DNA of 64,000 nt from Qipengyuania soli. Lineage in GTDB: Bacteria > Pseudomonadota > Alphaproteobacteria > Sphingomonadales > Sphingomonadaceae. Position 1 is the first letter of the stretch, and each line of letters starts with the position of its first letter. A program made the position numbers and the translations under genes. The DNA lies in assembly GCF_015529805.1 (NCBI RefSeq), contig NZ_CP064654.1:2790001-2854000 (forward strand). Reading direction: 5' to 3'. Shown here piece after piece: positions 8,606 to 19,011 of this stretch. A model generated the notes under the pieces. It did not search any database and was not told where the DNA came from. It was given only the letters and a program-made list of their open reading frames with translations.

Positions 8606-11386
8606 TCAGCCGTGGGCGCCGAACTCGTTGGCGATCGAGGTCGAGATGCGCAGGCAAAGGGCATAGGCATCGTCGATCGGGTCGATGAATTGCTGGCGGA
8701 TGGCGGCATAACCCTCGTCCTGGCCCGGCGGGTAATCGCCCGGCTCGGCCATGGCGAAATCCCCCTTGCGCGGGAAGCTGGTCGGATAGGCGCGGCGCAG
8801 CTGTGCCAGAGCATCCTCGATGCGGAGCGAGAAGACCATCTCGAGCACGTCGTGACGGCTGATGTCGTTGGCCCGACTGAAGGCCGGGACCGACACGGCC
8901 TTGAGGAAGATGTGCTGGAGCAGGGCGAGGCGAACAGCCTGGAGCACGCCGATCATGCGGCGCACCCCTTCGCGTTCGGGATGCGGGTCCTCGTCCGGTA
9001 CCAGGTCGAACAGCCGGTGGAGCTTGAGCGCATCGACGCGCAGGCGCGAGGCGAGGCGGCGGAAGACTCCGTTGCGATCGTCCGAAATCAGGTACTCGGC
9101 CAAGGCCTCGCAAGCCTCGCCGAGGTGGTCCTCGGTCCCGCGATAGGGGCGGCTGGCCCAGTATGCCGAATTGAACAGCTCGCCATAGGCGGCGACCGTC
9201 TTGATGCTGGCGAGCGCGTTCGATGCGCGAACCAGCCGCATGATCTGCTGCCCGCGCGCGCTCTCGCCGATCAGCGCGGCGATGTCCTCCATATTGCCTT
9301 CCGCTGCACTGCCGACACCGGCGATGATGTTCACCGGGTAGCCGAGCTGCTGGAGGATGGCGTTGTGCGGGATGGCGCGGATCTGCCGCAGGCTCATGTC
9401 GCGGTCGGCGGCGATGTCAGACTGGCGGCGCGACTTGCGGCTGCCGGTTTCGTTGAGCAGGCCGAGGCCGAAGGCGGTAATTGCGCGGCTGTAGGTCCGG
9501 CTTTCCAGGTGGTCGCGCTGGTGCTCCTTGATCGCGCGGTAGAAGTCGAGGCTGAGGTCGGTGCGGCGGTAGAAAGGATCGACCGGAGCATCGGTGTCGG
9601 TGTGCGCGGGACTGAACTGGACGATGCGAGTCAGGGTCGCCAGTGCCAGCTCGGGTGTGCCGAAGAACAGGTATCCGTCGCCACCCTGGAAGCTCGCTTC
9701 CGGCTCCAGCGCAATGCCCGCACGGGCGAAACGGCGCTGCGCCCAGGGGCTCAGTGGCCATTCGAGGCGGTCCTCGAAGCTCGAGGGATGGGCGCCGCGG
9801 CCCATGCCTTCGCCATGCGTGTCGAACACCAGCGCCGCGACATCGGTCATGCCGTTGTTGGCCATCGCCTCGGCGAGGCGGCCCTGCAGGCGCTCGATGG
9901 CAAGGCTTGCGGGGATCTGGCCGACGAAGCGCCCGGCATCGGAGAAGCCTGTCTGGATCGCGACGCGGCCGCGCTTTCGGGCGTAGCTGCGGTAGGCTTC
10001 CTCGGCGAGCAACTGGTCGAGGAAGCGCCCGCCGTGCTCCAGCGCTGTCTCGGTCTCGAACAGGGGCGAGACGTCGACCTTGCCGTCGATCCCGAAGCGC
10101 TTGGCGAAGAACAGCGCGGCAAGCACGGTCGAGGGCTGCTCGCATTCGGCCACCAGCATGCGGATCGGCGCATCTGCGTCCACATGCTTGAGGATCTGCG
10201 CCATGGCGAGGAACTGGCGCACCGCTGTCGAGCTTTCGACCGCGAGGCTGGCGAAATTGGCGCTGATCGGCTCAGCGGCATCGACGAGGTCGCGCAGCGC
10301 CGCCACCGCACCGCGGCTGCCGAGATCGATGTCGTGCGCATCCCCGAGCCGCTGGCGGATCGCATTGTGCAGCTGCTTGGCATTCACGCGGAAGTGGATC
10401 CAGCCCATGCCGAGGCCGTCTGCGCGCATCGCCGCGGCGAGAGTGCGCAGGGCGATCGCCTTGCCGGTTTGGGCGGTGCGGGCCCCCTCTTCCAGCTGCG
10501 CCACCAGCGGGGTGAGCGAGAGCAGTCGCGCCTCACCCCCTTCGGTGAGCCGGTCGGCGGCAGCGGAAAGGTCTGCCGGATCGGAAAGGTCGCCGCCGAA
10601 CTCCGCGGCGCTGGCAGCGGCGAGATCGCCTGCCGTGCGCAAGGTCGGGATCAGCGGGTGCGCACCGTCGATGGCTTCGAGCGAGGCGGCGTAGCGCGAC
10701 AGGCGTTCAGCCTTTTCCGACAGGCGGAAGGCGATCGAGGTGTACCACTTGATATCGGTGCGGCCGTCCATGTCGTAGCCGACCCAGCTGGCGAAGCGGA
10801 AAGGCAGCGGGGCCAGTTCCTGCCAGCGTTCGGGCCATGCCTCGCTCGCCTGCCGGAACACTTCGGCGACGATCCGGTCGCGGGCGTCCTGCGCGCGGCC
10901 GATGGCTGCCATGGCACATTCGTGTTCGTAAGCGAGAGTTATGTCGGGTCGCTCGCTTCCGGTGCCCGGCGCGATGGGATCGCCGGTCACGGCGCTTTGT
11001 GCGACCGCTTGCGACTGGCCGGGCGTGAGGAGGAAGGTCGGATGCGCGGTGAAGACCGCGTGGAGATGCGGGCGCTCCCAGAACCTGCGAAAGGCGTCGA
11101 AATTGCCTGATGCATCGGCCAGTTCCGCAAGACGGCGCGAGGATGCGGAAGGCTCGACCAGGCAGCGCAGGCGCGAGGCGCGCGATTCGAGCGACTTGGC
11201 TTCGAGCTCGTCGACCAGCCCGGCAAGGTCGGCAATCGAGGTCATCCCGCTTTCGAGCTGGCGCGACAGGTCGAGCGAAAGCTGGAATACCGGGTTGAAC
11301 AGCGGTGTCTGCGCAGTGGTCCGGTGCAGCTCGCGCAGCCGCTCGCTGAGCGCGGCTAGGGTCGGCTGGAGCGGCTTCGGGGTCAT
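8606..11386 (-). CDS. ppc: Phosphoenolpyruvate carboxylase, divergent
   Basis: A 926-residue protein of the PEP carboxylase family, which makes oxaloacetate from PEP and bicarbonate to refill the TCA cycle. Length fits. The first catalytic motif FTAHPT is kept (catalytic His115). Later motifs have drifted: the usual GYSDSAKDAG is GFSDAGRFVG, and the usual FHGRGGTVGRGGGP is FDTHGEGMGRGAHP, where only the second Arg remains. The C-terminus ends EFGAHG rather than the usual RNTG. It may be a lineage-typical variant or an enzyme with altered function. The start ATG is at 11384-11386 and the gene stands alone on this strand after the lipase. Confidence 0.78.
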   Translation of the reverse strand: MTPKPLQPTLAALSERLRELHRTTAQTPLFNPVFQLSLDLSRQLESGMTSIADLAGLVDELEAKSLESRASRLRCLVEPSASSRRLAELADASGNFDAFRRFWERPHLHAVFTAHPTFLLTPGQSQAVAQSAVTGDPIAPGTGSERPDITLAYEHECAMAAIGRAQDARDRIVAEVFRQASEAWPERWQELAPLPFRFASWVGYDMDGRTDIKWYTSIAFRLSEKAERLSRYAASLEAIDGAHPLIPTLRTAGDLAAASAAEFGGDLSDPADLSAAADRLTEGGEARLLSLTPLVAQLEEGARTAQTGKAIALRTLAAAMRADGLGMGWIHFRVNAKQLHNAIRQRLGDAHDIDLGSRGAVAALRDLVDAAEPISANFASLAVESSTAVRQFLAMAQILKHVDADAPIRMLVAECEQPSTVLAALFFAKRFGIDGKVDVSPLFETETALEHGGRFLDQLLAEEAYRSYARKRGRVAIQTGFSDAGRFVGQIPASLAIERLQGRLAEAMANNGMTDVAALVFDTHGEGMGRGAHPSSFEDRLEWPLSPWAQRRFARAGIALEPEASFQGGDGYLFFGTPELALATLTRIVQFSPAHTDTDAPVDPFYRRTDLSLDFYRAIKEHQRDHLESRTYSRAITAFGLGLLNETGSRKSRRQSDIAADRDMSLRQIRAIPHNAILQQLGYPVNIIAGVGSAAEGNMEDIAALIGESARGQQIMRLVRASNALASIKTVAAYGELFNSAYWASRPYRGTEDHLGEACEALAEYLISDDRNGVFRRLASRLRVDALKLHRLFDLVPDEDPHPEREGVRRMIGVLQAVRLALLQHIFLKAVSVPAFSRANDISRHDVLEMVFSLRIEDALAQLRRAYPTSFPRKGDFAMAEPGDYPPGQDEGYAAIRQQFIDPIDDAYALCLRISTSIANEFGAHG

Positions 11387-11614
11387 CGCACTGTCCTCGC
11401 TTTCAGAGGCGACACTGTTCGGCGCGGAGGCGCCCTCCCGTCAAGCAAGGCTATCCTTCGCCTTGCATGAATACGGTTGCGGCGCGCAAATGCCTGCCGG
11501 GGCTGGACACGGCGTCGGGGAGAGGTCACCCCCTTCTGCGCGTTAACCCTAAGCCGGAACCGTGCGGTCACGTGCGGGCGGGCAGTGCCTTTTGAAAAGG
11601 GACCAAGGAAGATC

Positions 11615-12487
11615 ATGAGCGACTGGACCATCGGAATCATCGGCGGATCGGGCCTTTACGCGATGGATGCGCTGGAGGATGCGCAGTGGATCCGGATCAA
11701 CTCGCCGTGGGGCGAGGCATCGGACGAAATCCTCTGCGGCACTATCGGCCATGTGCGCGTGCGCTTCCTTCCGCGCCATGGACGCGGTCACCGGATCTCG
11801 CCGTCCACACTGAATTCACGCGCCAATATTGATGCGCTGAAGCGGGCGGGCTGCACCGACATCCTCGCGATCAGCGCGGTCGGCTCGCTGTCCGAAGAAC
11901 TGCCCCCGGGCCGCTTCGTGACGGTCGACCAGTTCATCGACAATACCAAGGGTCGTCCCTCCTCCTTCTTCGGAGACGGACTCGTCGCGCATGTCTCCAT
12001 GGCCGATCCGGTGTGCCCGCGCCTGTCGAAGCACGCGGCGAAGGCGGTTGCCAAGGTCGGCGGGGATTGCAGCGAGGGCGCGACCTATCTCGCGATGGAA
12101 GGGCCGCAGTTTTCCAGTCGCGCCGAGAGCAAGCTCTACCGCCACTGGGGCGCCGAAGTCATCGGCATGACCGGCATGCCCGAGGCCAAGCTCGCACGCG
12201 AGGCGGAGCTTCCCTATGCGCTGCTGGCCATGGTGACCGACTGGGACAGCTGGCGCGACAACGAGGCCAGCGTCGATGTCGCCGAAGTGGTCGCGCAGAT
12301 GGGCAAGAATTCTGCCGTCGCCCGCAAGGCGGTCGAGGCATTCTGCAAGGGTCTGCCGAAGAAGCGCAATCCTTCGCCCATAGACCATGCGCTGTCCGAT
12401 GCGGTCATCACGGCACCGGACAAGCACGACAAGGAATTGCTTTCCAAGCTCGACGCCGTGGCAGGACGCCTGTTCCGCCACTCATGA
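11615..12487 (+). CDS. mtnP: S-methyl-5'-thioadenosine phosphorylase
   Basis: A 290-residue PNP-family enzyme that splits methylthioadenosine with phosphate to adenine and 5-methylthioribose-1-phosphate (methionine salvage). Family motifs in order: GIIGGSGLY at the N-terminus, RHGRGH, NSRANI, AISAVGSL, MEGPQFSSRAES and the IGMTGMPEAKLARE purine-site region, then TDWDSW. The ATG at 11615 follows an AGGAAG ribosome site; in-frame sequence upstream to 11477 has no family similarity. The stop overlaps the next start by four bases (ATGA), so it is translationally coupled to glpD. Confidence 0.92.
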   Translation: MSDWTIGIIGGSGLYAMDALEDAQWIRINSPWGEASDEILCGTIGHVRVRFLPRHGRGHRISPSTLNSRANIDALKRAGCTDILAISAVGSLSEELPPGRFVTVDQFIDNTKGRPSSFFGDGLVAHVSMADPVCPRLSKHAAKAVAKVGGDCSEGATYLAMEGPQFSSRAESKLYRHWGAEVIGMTGMPEAKLAREAELPYALLAMVTDWDSWRDNEASVDVAEVVAQMGKNSAVARKAVEAFCKGLPKKRNPSPIDHALSDAVITAPDKHDKELLSKLDAVAGRLFRHS

Positions 12488-13992
12488 AGGAGTACTACGA
12501 CCTCCTCGTCATCGGCGGCGGGATAAACGGCGCGGGGATCGCGCGCGACGCGGCGGGACGGGGGATGAAGGTCCTGCTGGTCGAGAAGGACGACCTCGCC
12601 TCTCATACGTCCTCTGCCAGCACCAAGCTGGTCCATGGCGGCCTGCGCTACCTCGAGAATTACGAGTTCCGACTGGTCGCGGAATCGCTGCGCGAGCGCG
12701 AAGTGCTACTGCATGCTGCGCCGCATATCATCTGGCCACTGCGCTTCGTGATGCCGCACGAACCCTCCATGCGACCCAAGTGGATGCTGCGGGCCGGGCT
12801 GCTGCTCTATGACAATATCGGTGGGCGGATGAGCCTGCCCAAGAGCCGTTCGGTCGACCTGCGCAAGGCGCCACACCGCGGGGTCCTGCAGGATCGACTG
12901 ACGTCCGGCTTCGAATACTCCGATTGCTGGGTCGAGGATTCGCGGCTGGTCGTGCTCACGGCAATGGACGCCGAGGCGCGGGGCGCCGAGGTGCTGACGC
13001 GGACCGAATGTACCGGGCTGGAGCGGGGGCCTGAGGCGTGGCAGGCGATGCTGCGGGACGAGGCCGGCACGCGCGAGGTTTGTGCGAGGGCCGTTGTCAA
13101 CGCCGCGGGTCCCTTCGTCGACCGCGTGGCCAGGGTCGCGCTGGGCCAGGGCACGCCCGCACACCTGCGCCTCGTCAAAGGCAGCCATATCATCGTCTCG
13201 CGCCGTTTCCCGGGAGAGCACGCCTATATCTTCCAGCAGCCCGACGGGCGGATCGTCTTCGCCATTCCCTACGAGCGGGACTTCACCCTCATCGGCACGA
13301 CCGACCAGCTGTTCGACGGCGACCTCGACGCAGTGGAGATCTCGCCTGCGGAGGTAACTTACCTGTGCGAGGCCGCTTCGCGCTATTTCGCCAGCAGCGT
13401 GACGCCCGACGAAATTGCCGCGACCTATGCCGGCGTGCGGCCGCTTTACGAGGACAATGCGGCGAAGAATTCGACCGTAACGCGCGACTATGTCTTCGAA
13501 CTGGACACGGCGGACGGCGCGCCGATCCTGTCGGTCTATGGCGGCAAGATTACTACCTATCGCAAGCTCGCCGAACATGCGCTGGCCAAGCTGGGCAAGG
13601 CGATGGACCTGCCCGGAGAGGCGTGGACGGCAGAGGCAACTCTTCCCGGCGGCGAATTCGAGGACGGCAACTTCGCGCGCTTCCTGTGGCGCGCCAGCGA
13701 GGGGCGCGAATGGGTGCCGCCCGAAATGCTTCTCCGGCTGGCGCGCGCCTACGGGACGCGGCTGGCCGAAGTGCTCGGTGATGCCACCAGCCTCGACGAC
13801 CTGGGCGAACACATGGGGGGCAACCTCTACGAGGCCGAATTGCGTTACCTCGTCGAGCACGAATACGCCCGCACTGGTGAGGACTCGCTGTGGCGGCGCA
13901 GCAAGCTGGGTCTCCACCTGCCCGCAGACGCTAAGGAGCGGGTGATCCGCTGGATGGCTGAGAACGCTACGGCACGCGTCGACTTCGCTTGA
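12484..13992 (+). CDS. glpD: Aerobic glycerol-3-phosphate dehydrogenase
   Basis: A 502-residue FAD enzyme that oxidises sn-glycerol-3-phosphate to dihydroxyacetone phosphate at the membrane and passes electrons to quinone. The N-terminal dinucleotide motif is LLVIGGGINGAGIARDAAGRG, followed by the family motif SSASTKLVHGGLRYLE. The substrate-domain motif LVKGSHIIV and the C-terminal four-helix region (YLVEHEYA) are present. The first codon overlaps the mtnP stop. Length matches GlpD. No glycerol kinase or uptake gene is nearby, so the substrate probably comes from lipid turnover. Confidence 0.93.
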   Translation: MKEYYDLLVIGGGINGAGIARDAAGRGMKVLLVEKDDLASHTSSASTKLVHGGLRYLENYEFRLVAESLREREVLLHAAPHIIWPLRFVMPHEPSMRPKWMLRAGLLLYDNIGGRMSLPKSRSVDLRKAPHRGVLQDRLTSGFEYSDCWVEDSRLVVLTAMDAEARGAEVLTRTECTGLERGPEAWQAMLRDEAGTREVCARAVVNAAGPFVDRVARVALGQGTPAHLRLVKGSHIIVSRRFPGEHAYIFQQPDGRIVFAIPYERDFTLIGTTDQLFDGDLDAVEISPAEVTYLCEAASRYFASSVTPDEIAATYAGVRPLYEDNAAKNSTVTRDYVFELDTADGAPILSVYGGKITTYRKLAEHALAKLGKAMDLPGEAWTAEATLPGGEFEDGNFARFLWRASEGREWVPPEMLLRLARAYGTRLAEVLGDATSLDDLGEHMGGNLYEAELRYLVEHEYARTGEDSLWRRSKLGLHLPADAKERVIRWMAENATARVDFA

Positions 13993-14052
13993 TTGCGCGA
14001 GGTTGCGGGTCCAAGGGCCGCGCAACAATCTTTCACGCAAGAATTGAGTCGT

Positions 14053-17000
14053 ATGGCCGCCGAAAATTCCCTCCCCAAGTCCATCTCCCGCCAGGCATTG
14101 CGCGAGGCATATCGCGCGGAAGAAAACGCGCTGGTCGCAGAGCGCATGGCGCAGGCGCAGCGCGCGTCGGAGAAGAACGCGGAGGCGGCGAAACTTGCAG
14201 GCCGGCTGATCGAGGGCGCGCGTTCACGCAAGGCCAGCGGGCTCGATGCCTTCCTCCAGCAGTACGGCCTGGCGACCGAGGAAGGCATTGCGCTGATGTG
14301 CCTCGCCGAGGCGCTGCTGCGCGTTCCCGACGCCGCGACTGCGGACGCGCTTATCCGCGACAAGATCGGCGATATCGACTGGGCCGAGCACCTCGGCGAA
14401 AGCTCTTCGACCTTTGTCAATGCGGCGACCTTTTCGCTGATGCTGACGGGCGAAGTGCTCGACCGCCCCGAGGATATCCAGAAGGGCCTCGGCAAGACGC
14501 TGAAGCGAACGGTCAATCGCCTCGGCGAGCCGGTGATCCGCAAGGCGACGCTGCAGGCGATGCGCATCCTCGGCGGGCAGTTCGTCTTCGGACGGACGAT
14601 GGACGAGGCGCTGAAGCGCGCCGCGCCGGAACGGGCCAAGGGCCTGACGCACAGCTTCGACATGCTTGGCGAAGGGGCGATGACCTTTGCCGATGCCGAG
14701 CGTTACCGGCAGAGCTACGAGCGCGCGATCGTGAGGCTGGCGAAGGAGGCCACGGGCAAGGTCGAAACCTCGCCCGGCATCTCGGTGAAGCTCTCGGCGC
14801 TGCACCCCAAGTACACCTTCCTTCACGCCGCGCAGGCGGTGGCGGACCTCGTCCCGATGATCCGCGACCTCGCCGTGTTGGCGCGCGATTCGAACATCCA
14901 TTTCACCATCGATGCCGAAGAGGCCGAGCGCCTCGAACTGTCGATGGACATCATCGAGGCGCTGGCGGCGGACGATGCGCTCTTCACCCGGGCCGACGGC
15001 TCGCAGTGGACCGGCTTCGGGCTGGCGGTTCAGGCGTACCAGAAGCGTGGGCTTCCGATGGTCGACTGGGTCGCGCGGCTTGCCCGCAAGCATGACCGCA
15101 AGTTCTTCGTCCGCCTGGTCAAGGGCGCGTACTGGGACACCGAGATCAAGCTCAGCCAGGTCGGCGGCTACAAGGACTTCCCGGTGTTCACCCGCAAGCT
15201 TGCGACCGACGTCAGCTACCTCGCCTGTGCCGAGCGGATGCTGGCCGCCGACGATGCCATCTACCCGGCATTCGCCACGCACAACGCCTACACCATCGGC
15301 GCGATCAAGGCGCTCGCGGCAGGCAAGACTTTCGAGTTCCAGCGTCTCCACGGAATGGGCGAGGACGTTTACGACGCGCTTGCGCAGGCCGAGGGCAATG
15401 CCCGCACCAACGTGCGCATCTATGCACCTGTCGGCACGCACAAGGACCTGCTCGCCTACCTCGTGCGCCGACTGCTCGAGAACGGGGCGAATTCGAGCTT
15501 CGTCAACCGCATGGCCGATGCCAATGTGCCGGTGAGCGAGCTGGTAACCGACCCGGTGGCGGACCTCGCCGCGCTCGAACCCTATCGCAATCCGGCGATC
15601 CCGCTGCCGCGCGACATCCTGCCCAACCGTATCAATTCGGCGGGCGTCGACCTCGCCGATCCGACCGTGCGCGAGCCGCTACTGGAGCGCCTCGCCGCGC
15701 TCGAAAGCCGCCAGTGGCACGCCGAGCCGACCTTCGTCTCGGGCGCCGAGGGCGAGACCGCCCCGATCACTAAGCCGCACGACCTCACCCAGACCGTCGG
15801 CACCCGCCGCGATGCCTTGCCCGAGGAAGTGGCCGAGGCCATCGCCCGGGCCGAAGCGATCCAGCCCGGCTGGGACGCGCTCGGCGGCGAGAAGCGCGCA
15901 CTGCTGCTCGAGGAAGCGGCCGACCTGTTCGAAGCGCATACCGATGAAATCCTCAGCCTGTGCCAGCGCGAAGCGGGCAAGACGCTGGTCGATGCGGTGC
16001 TCGAACTGCGCGAGGCGGTCGACTTCCTGCGCTATTACGCGGGCGAGGCGCGGCGGCTGTTCAATGCGCCGATCCCGCTGCCCGGCCCGACCGGCGAGGA
16101 GAACCGCCTGACGCTCGCCGGGCGCGGCGTCTTTGCCACGATCTCGCCCTGGAACTTCCCGCTCGCCATCTTCATCGGCCCCGCCGCCGCGGCGCTCGCC
16201 GCGGGCAATACGGTGGTCGCCAAGCCCGCCGAGCAGACCCCGCTGATAGCCGCGCTGGCGGTGAAGCTGTGCCACCAGGCGGGCATTCCCGAGGACGTGT
16301 TCCAGCTGATCACCGGCGCGGGCGATGTCGGCGCGATGATAACCTCCGACCCACGCATCGCGGGCGTTGCCTTTACCGGCTCGACGCAGACCGCGCAGGC
16401 GATCAACCGCAGTCTCGCCGCGCGCGATGCGCCGATCGCCACCTTCATCGCCGAGACCGGCGGGCAGAACGCGATGATCGTCGATTCGACCGCCTTGCCC
16501 GAGCAGGTCACGCGCGACGTCGTCGCCAGCGCCTTCCAGAGCGCGGGTCAGCGCTGCTCGGCCCTGCGCGTGCTCTACGTCCAGGAGGACGTCGCCGACG
16601 GCATGATCGAGATGATCCGCGGTGCCTTCGAGGCGCTGAGCGTGGGCGATCCCGACGACCTCGCGACCGATGTCGGCCCGGTGATCGATCCCGATGCGCA
16701 GGCCGCGCTCGAACGCCATGTCGCCCGCCGCGAACAGTCGGGCAGGACGATCTGGCGACGCGACCTCGCGCCCGAGACTGCCAAGGGCTGCTTCGTCGCA
16801 CCGACGATCATCGAGATGGATTCGATCCTCGACCTGAAGCGCGAGAACTTCGGCCCTGTCCTCCACGTGGTCCGCTTCAAGGCCGCCGACCTGCCGCAGG
16901 TCGTGCGCGACATCAACGCCACCGGATACGGCCTGACACTGGGCCTCCATTCGCGGCTCGAAGAGACCCGCGAATATGTCGAGCGCCACGCGCGGGTCGG

Positions 17001-17187
17001 CAATTTCTACGTCAACCGCAACCAGATCGGCGCGGTGGTCGAAAGCCAGCCCTTCGGCGGTGAGGGCCTATCAGGCACCGGTCCCAAAGCCGGCGGCCCG
17101 CACTACGTCCTGCGCTTTGCCACGGAGCGGGTGGTGTGCATCGACACGACTGCGGCAGGGGGTAATGCGACGCTGCTGGCGAGCTAG
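14053..17187 (+). CDS. putA: Bifunctional proline dehydrogenase / glutamate-semialdehyde dehydrogenase
   Basis: A 1044-residue PutA, converting proline to P5C with an FAD-linked barrel and then P5C to glutamate with an aldehyde dehydrogenase domain. The proline dehydrogenase half contains VRLVKGAYWDTEIK. The dehydrogenase half has Glu801 in AETGGQNA and the nucleophile Cys835 in GQRCSALR. No N-terminal ribbon-helix-helix DNA-binding domain is present, so this is the short, non-regulatory type. The ATG at 14053 is chosen; an in-frame TTG at 13993 abuts the glpD stop but lacks a ribosome site. C-terminal motif PFGGEGLSGTGPKAGGP is intact. Confidence 0.94.
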   Translation: MAAENSLPKSISRQALREAYRAEENALVAERMAQAQRASEKNAEAAKLAGRLIEGARSRKASGLDAFLQQYGLATEEGIALMCLAEALLRVPDAATADALIRDKIGDIDWAEHLGESSSTFVNAATFSLMLTGEVLDRPEDIQKGLGKTLKRTVNRLGEPVIRKATLQAMRILGGQFVFGRTMDEALKRAAPERAKGLTHSFDMLGEGAMTFADAERYRQSYERAIVRLAKEATGKVETSPGISVKLSALHPKYTFLHAAQAVADLVPMIRDLAVLARDSNIHFTIDAEEAERLELSMDIIEALAADDALFTRADGSQWTGFGLAVQAYQKRGLPMVDWVARLARKHDRKFFVRLVKGAYWDTEIKLSQVGGYKDFPVFTRKLATDVSYLACAERMLAADDAIYPAFATHNAYTIGAIKALAAGKTFEFQRLHGMGEDVYDALAQAEGNARTNVRIYAPVGTHKDLLAYLVRRLLENGANSSFVNRMADANVPVSELVTDPVADLAALEPYRNPAIPLPRDILPNRINSAGVDLADPTVREPLLERLAALESRQWHAEPTFVSGAEGETAPITKPHDLTQTVGTRRDALPEEVAEAIARAEAIQPGWDALGGEKRALLLEEAADLFEAHTDEILSLCQREAGKTLVDAVLELREAVDFLRYYAGEARRLFNAPIPLPGPTGEENRLTLAGRGVFATISPWNFPLAIFIGPAAAALAAGNTVVAKPAEQTPLIAALAVKLCHQAGIPEDVFQLITGAGDVGAMITSDPRIAGVAFTGSTQTAQAINRSLAARDAPIATFIAETGGQNAMIVDSTALPEQVTRDVVASAFQSAGQRCSALRVLYVQEDVADGMIEMIRGAFEALSVGDPDDLATDVGPVIDPDAQAALERHVARREQSGRTIWRRDLAPETAKGCFVAPTIIEMDSILDLKRENFGPVLHVVRFKAADLPQVVRDINATGYGLTLGLHSRLEETREYVERHARVGNFYVNRNQIGAVVESQPFGGEGLSGTGPKAGGPHYVLRFATERVVCIDTTAAGGNATLLAS

Positions 17188-17252
17188 TTAGCTCGACTAC
17201 TTACTAGGACGAATAGCCTCATCAGCTCTCAAGTTCGATTCCGACTCGGAGC

Positions 17253-17414
17253 TTATTCGCACGCCGCGCATAGCGGGAATTGCGAATTGGATTGATCAGG
17301 GCCCACTGGTGCCCCGCAGTGTCCGCAACTGACCTTCGGTGCGCTGCAAGAATCTCTGCGGCCAGCTTTCCGATTTGCATGCCAGTCGCGTTTTTCTTTC
17401 TCTGTGAATGACAT
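17253..17414 (-). CDS. Small zinc-ribbon-like protein
   Basis: A 53-residue protein starting at the ATG at 17412-17414, seven bases after an AAGGAG ribosome site. Basic first half; the second half has two Cys pairs (CGHC and a final CAAC) suited to binding one zinc. Not recognised as a named family. It stands alone, convergent with putA and divergent from dcd. Upstream in-frame codons to 17480 lack a ribosome site and are not included. Confidence 0.55.
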   Translation of the reverse strand: MSFTEKEKRDWHANRKAGRRDSCSAPKVSCGHCGAPVGPDQSNSQFPLCAACE

Positions 17415-17551
17415 CGTCGTCTCCTTCGACGTCAAAGATAAGAGGACCGTCCTAATTGTTCGTTTCCAGTGACTAGGCAAAGATGGTCAGGAGAGGGGAT
17501 ATTCCCTGCCCCAAGCTTGCCCCCGCCCCCCCAATCGGGAATCCCTCTCGC

Positions 17552-18106
17552 ATGGCGATTCTTTCGGACAAGTGGATCCGCGACAAGGCGATGAACGAAG
17601 GGATGATCGAGCCCTTCGTCGAGGCGCAGCGGCGCGAGGGGTGCATCTCTTACGGCCTGTCGAGCTTCGGCTATGACGCGCGGGTCGCGCCCGAGTTCAA
17701 GATCTTCACCAATGTCGACAGCGCGGTGGTCGATCCCAAGGATTTCGCCAGCAACAGCTTCGTCGATCGCGATACCGATGTCTGTGTGATCCCGCCCAAC
17801 AGCTTCGCGCTCGCCCGCACGGTCGAATATTTCCGCATTCCGGAGGACGTGCTGGTCATCTGCCTCGGCAAGAGCACCTATGCGCGCTGCGGAATCATCG
17901 TGAACGTCACCCCGCTGGAACCCGGCTGGGAAGGCCATGTGACGCTGGAGTTTTCCAACACCACGCCGCTGCCCGCGAAGATCTACGCCAACGAGGGCGC
18001 GTGCCAGTTCCTGTTCCTGCAGGGCAACGAGCGGCCCGAAGTCACCTATGCCGACCGCGCAGGCAAATACATGGGCCAGCGCGGGGTGACTTTGCCGAGG
18101 CTATGA
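17552..18106 (+). CDS. dcd: dCTP deaminase
   Basis: A 184-residue enzyme that deaminates dCTP to dUTP, the source of dUMP for dTMP synthesis. Family motifs: SSFGYDARV early, [12 protein letters not shown] (the Ser and Arg of the active site), [19 protein letters not shown] (the catalytic Glu) and [10 protein letters not shown] late. Length is typical. The ATG at 17552 is used; in-frame upstream sequence (to 17483) has no family match. The stop overlaps the next gene's start (ATGA at 18103-18106). Confidence 0.95.
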   Translation: MAILSDKWIRDKAMNEGMIEPFVEAQRREGCISYGLSSFGYDARVAPEFKIFTNVDSAVVDPKDFASNSFVDRDTDVCVIPPNSFALARTVEYFRIPEDVLVICLGKSTYARCGIIVNVTPLEPGWEGHVTLEFSNTTPLPAKIYANEGACQFLFLQGNERPEVTYADRAGKYMGQRGVTLPRL

Positions 18107-18885
18107 GCGTCGGCCGCTTTCCGTTCTGGCGGGTAGTTCCCGGCCAGCGAAGCGGCGAATACATCCTCCCCGTCATGCCCCCGGCGACCGCCGGACCCGA
18201 TGGCGCGCCGCATATCATGGGCGGTGTCGCGCTGGCGGCGATCGTCGATGCGATGGGACTCGACAGCGAGTTGCCGCTGCTCTGGGCACAGGTGCAATTC
18301 CTCGGCCCGACGCAGCATGCCGAGGAGCTGGTGGTCGCGGTCGAGCAATGCGGCGGCGGGCAGGCGGTGGCACAATATGCGGGCTCCGCCAGCGTCAACG
18401 GGCGCCCGACCCACCGTGCAAGCGGCGCGCTCGGCTATCGCGAGCCTTACGAACAGACGCTTTTCGCGCAGATGCCCGACCTGCCCGGTCCCGATGCCGC
18501 GACACCCGTCGAGATCAGCCATTCCTCCCCCGGCGGACTGCCCGACCAGTTCGAATATCGCGTGGCCTTGTATGACGAGGCGCGCGGAATGCAGGCGATA
18601 TGGACCCGCAGCCGCGCGGATTTCGCCGTCGATGCGGGATGGCTGGCGATCATCTCCGACCTCTTCCTCGGCGCGCATTCGGCCTCGCGCGGCGGGTCGA
18701 GCCTCGATGCCATGTTCCGCTTCGTCCAGGGGACCGATCCGGGCTGGGTGCTTTCGGTGATCGAATTCGCCGCCTTCGACCGCGGCGTGGTCCATGGGTC
18801 GGCGCGGCACTTTGCCGAGGACGGACGGTTGCTGGCGATATCGAGCCAGACCGGCGTGCTGCCGCGCATCCCGCGCGGGGCATAG
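18103..18885 (+). CDS. Acyl-CoA thioesterase-like (double hotdog) protein
   Basis: A 260-residue protein whose two halves resemble the hotdog domains of TesB-type acyl-CoA thioesterases: [16 protein letters not shown] and [13 protein letters not shown] in the first, and [18 protein letters not shown] with [21 protein letters not shown] in the second. It would hydrolyse acyl-CoA or bind acyl chains; the substrate is unknown. It is translationally coupled to dcd by a four-base overlap, which is probably gene packing rather than shared function. Confidence 0.72.
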   Translation: MSVGRFPFWRVVPGQRSGEYILPVMPPATAGPDGAPHIMGGVALAAIVDAMGLDSELPLLWAQVQFLGPTQHAEELVVAVEQCGGGQAVAQYAGSASVNGRPTHRASGALGYREPYEQTLFAQMPDLPGPDAATPVEISHSSPGGLPDQFEYRVALYDEARGMQAIWTRSRADFAVDAGWLAIISDLFLGAHSASRGGSSLDAMFRFVQGTDPGWVLSVIEFAAFDRGVVHGSARHFAEDGRLLAISSQTGVLPRIPRGA

Positions 18886-19011
18886 CCGAAGGCGCGCTTT
18901 CCTACTCCCGCGAAATCGGGTTTGCTTGCCTCCCCATGCGCGATCCAACGAACCAGTCCTTCCACGATGACAATTGGCGTGGGCCAAGGCGACACATTTG
19001 CGCGCGGCTCG

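Noticed and set aside
8483..11110. Plus-strand open frame (875 codons) opposite the PEP carboxylase
   Set aside because: Antisense shadow of ppc with no recognisable domains.
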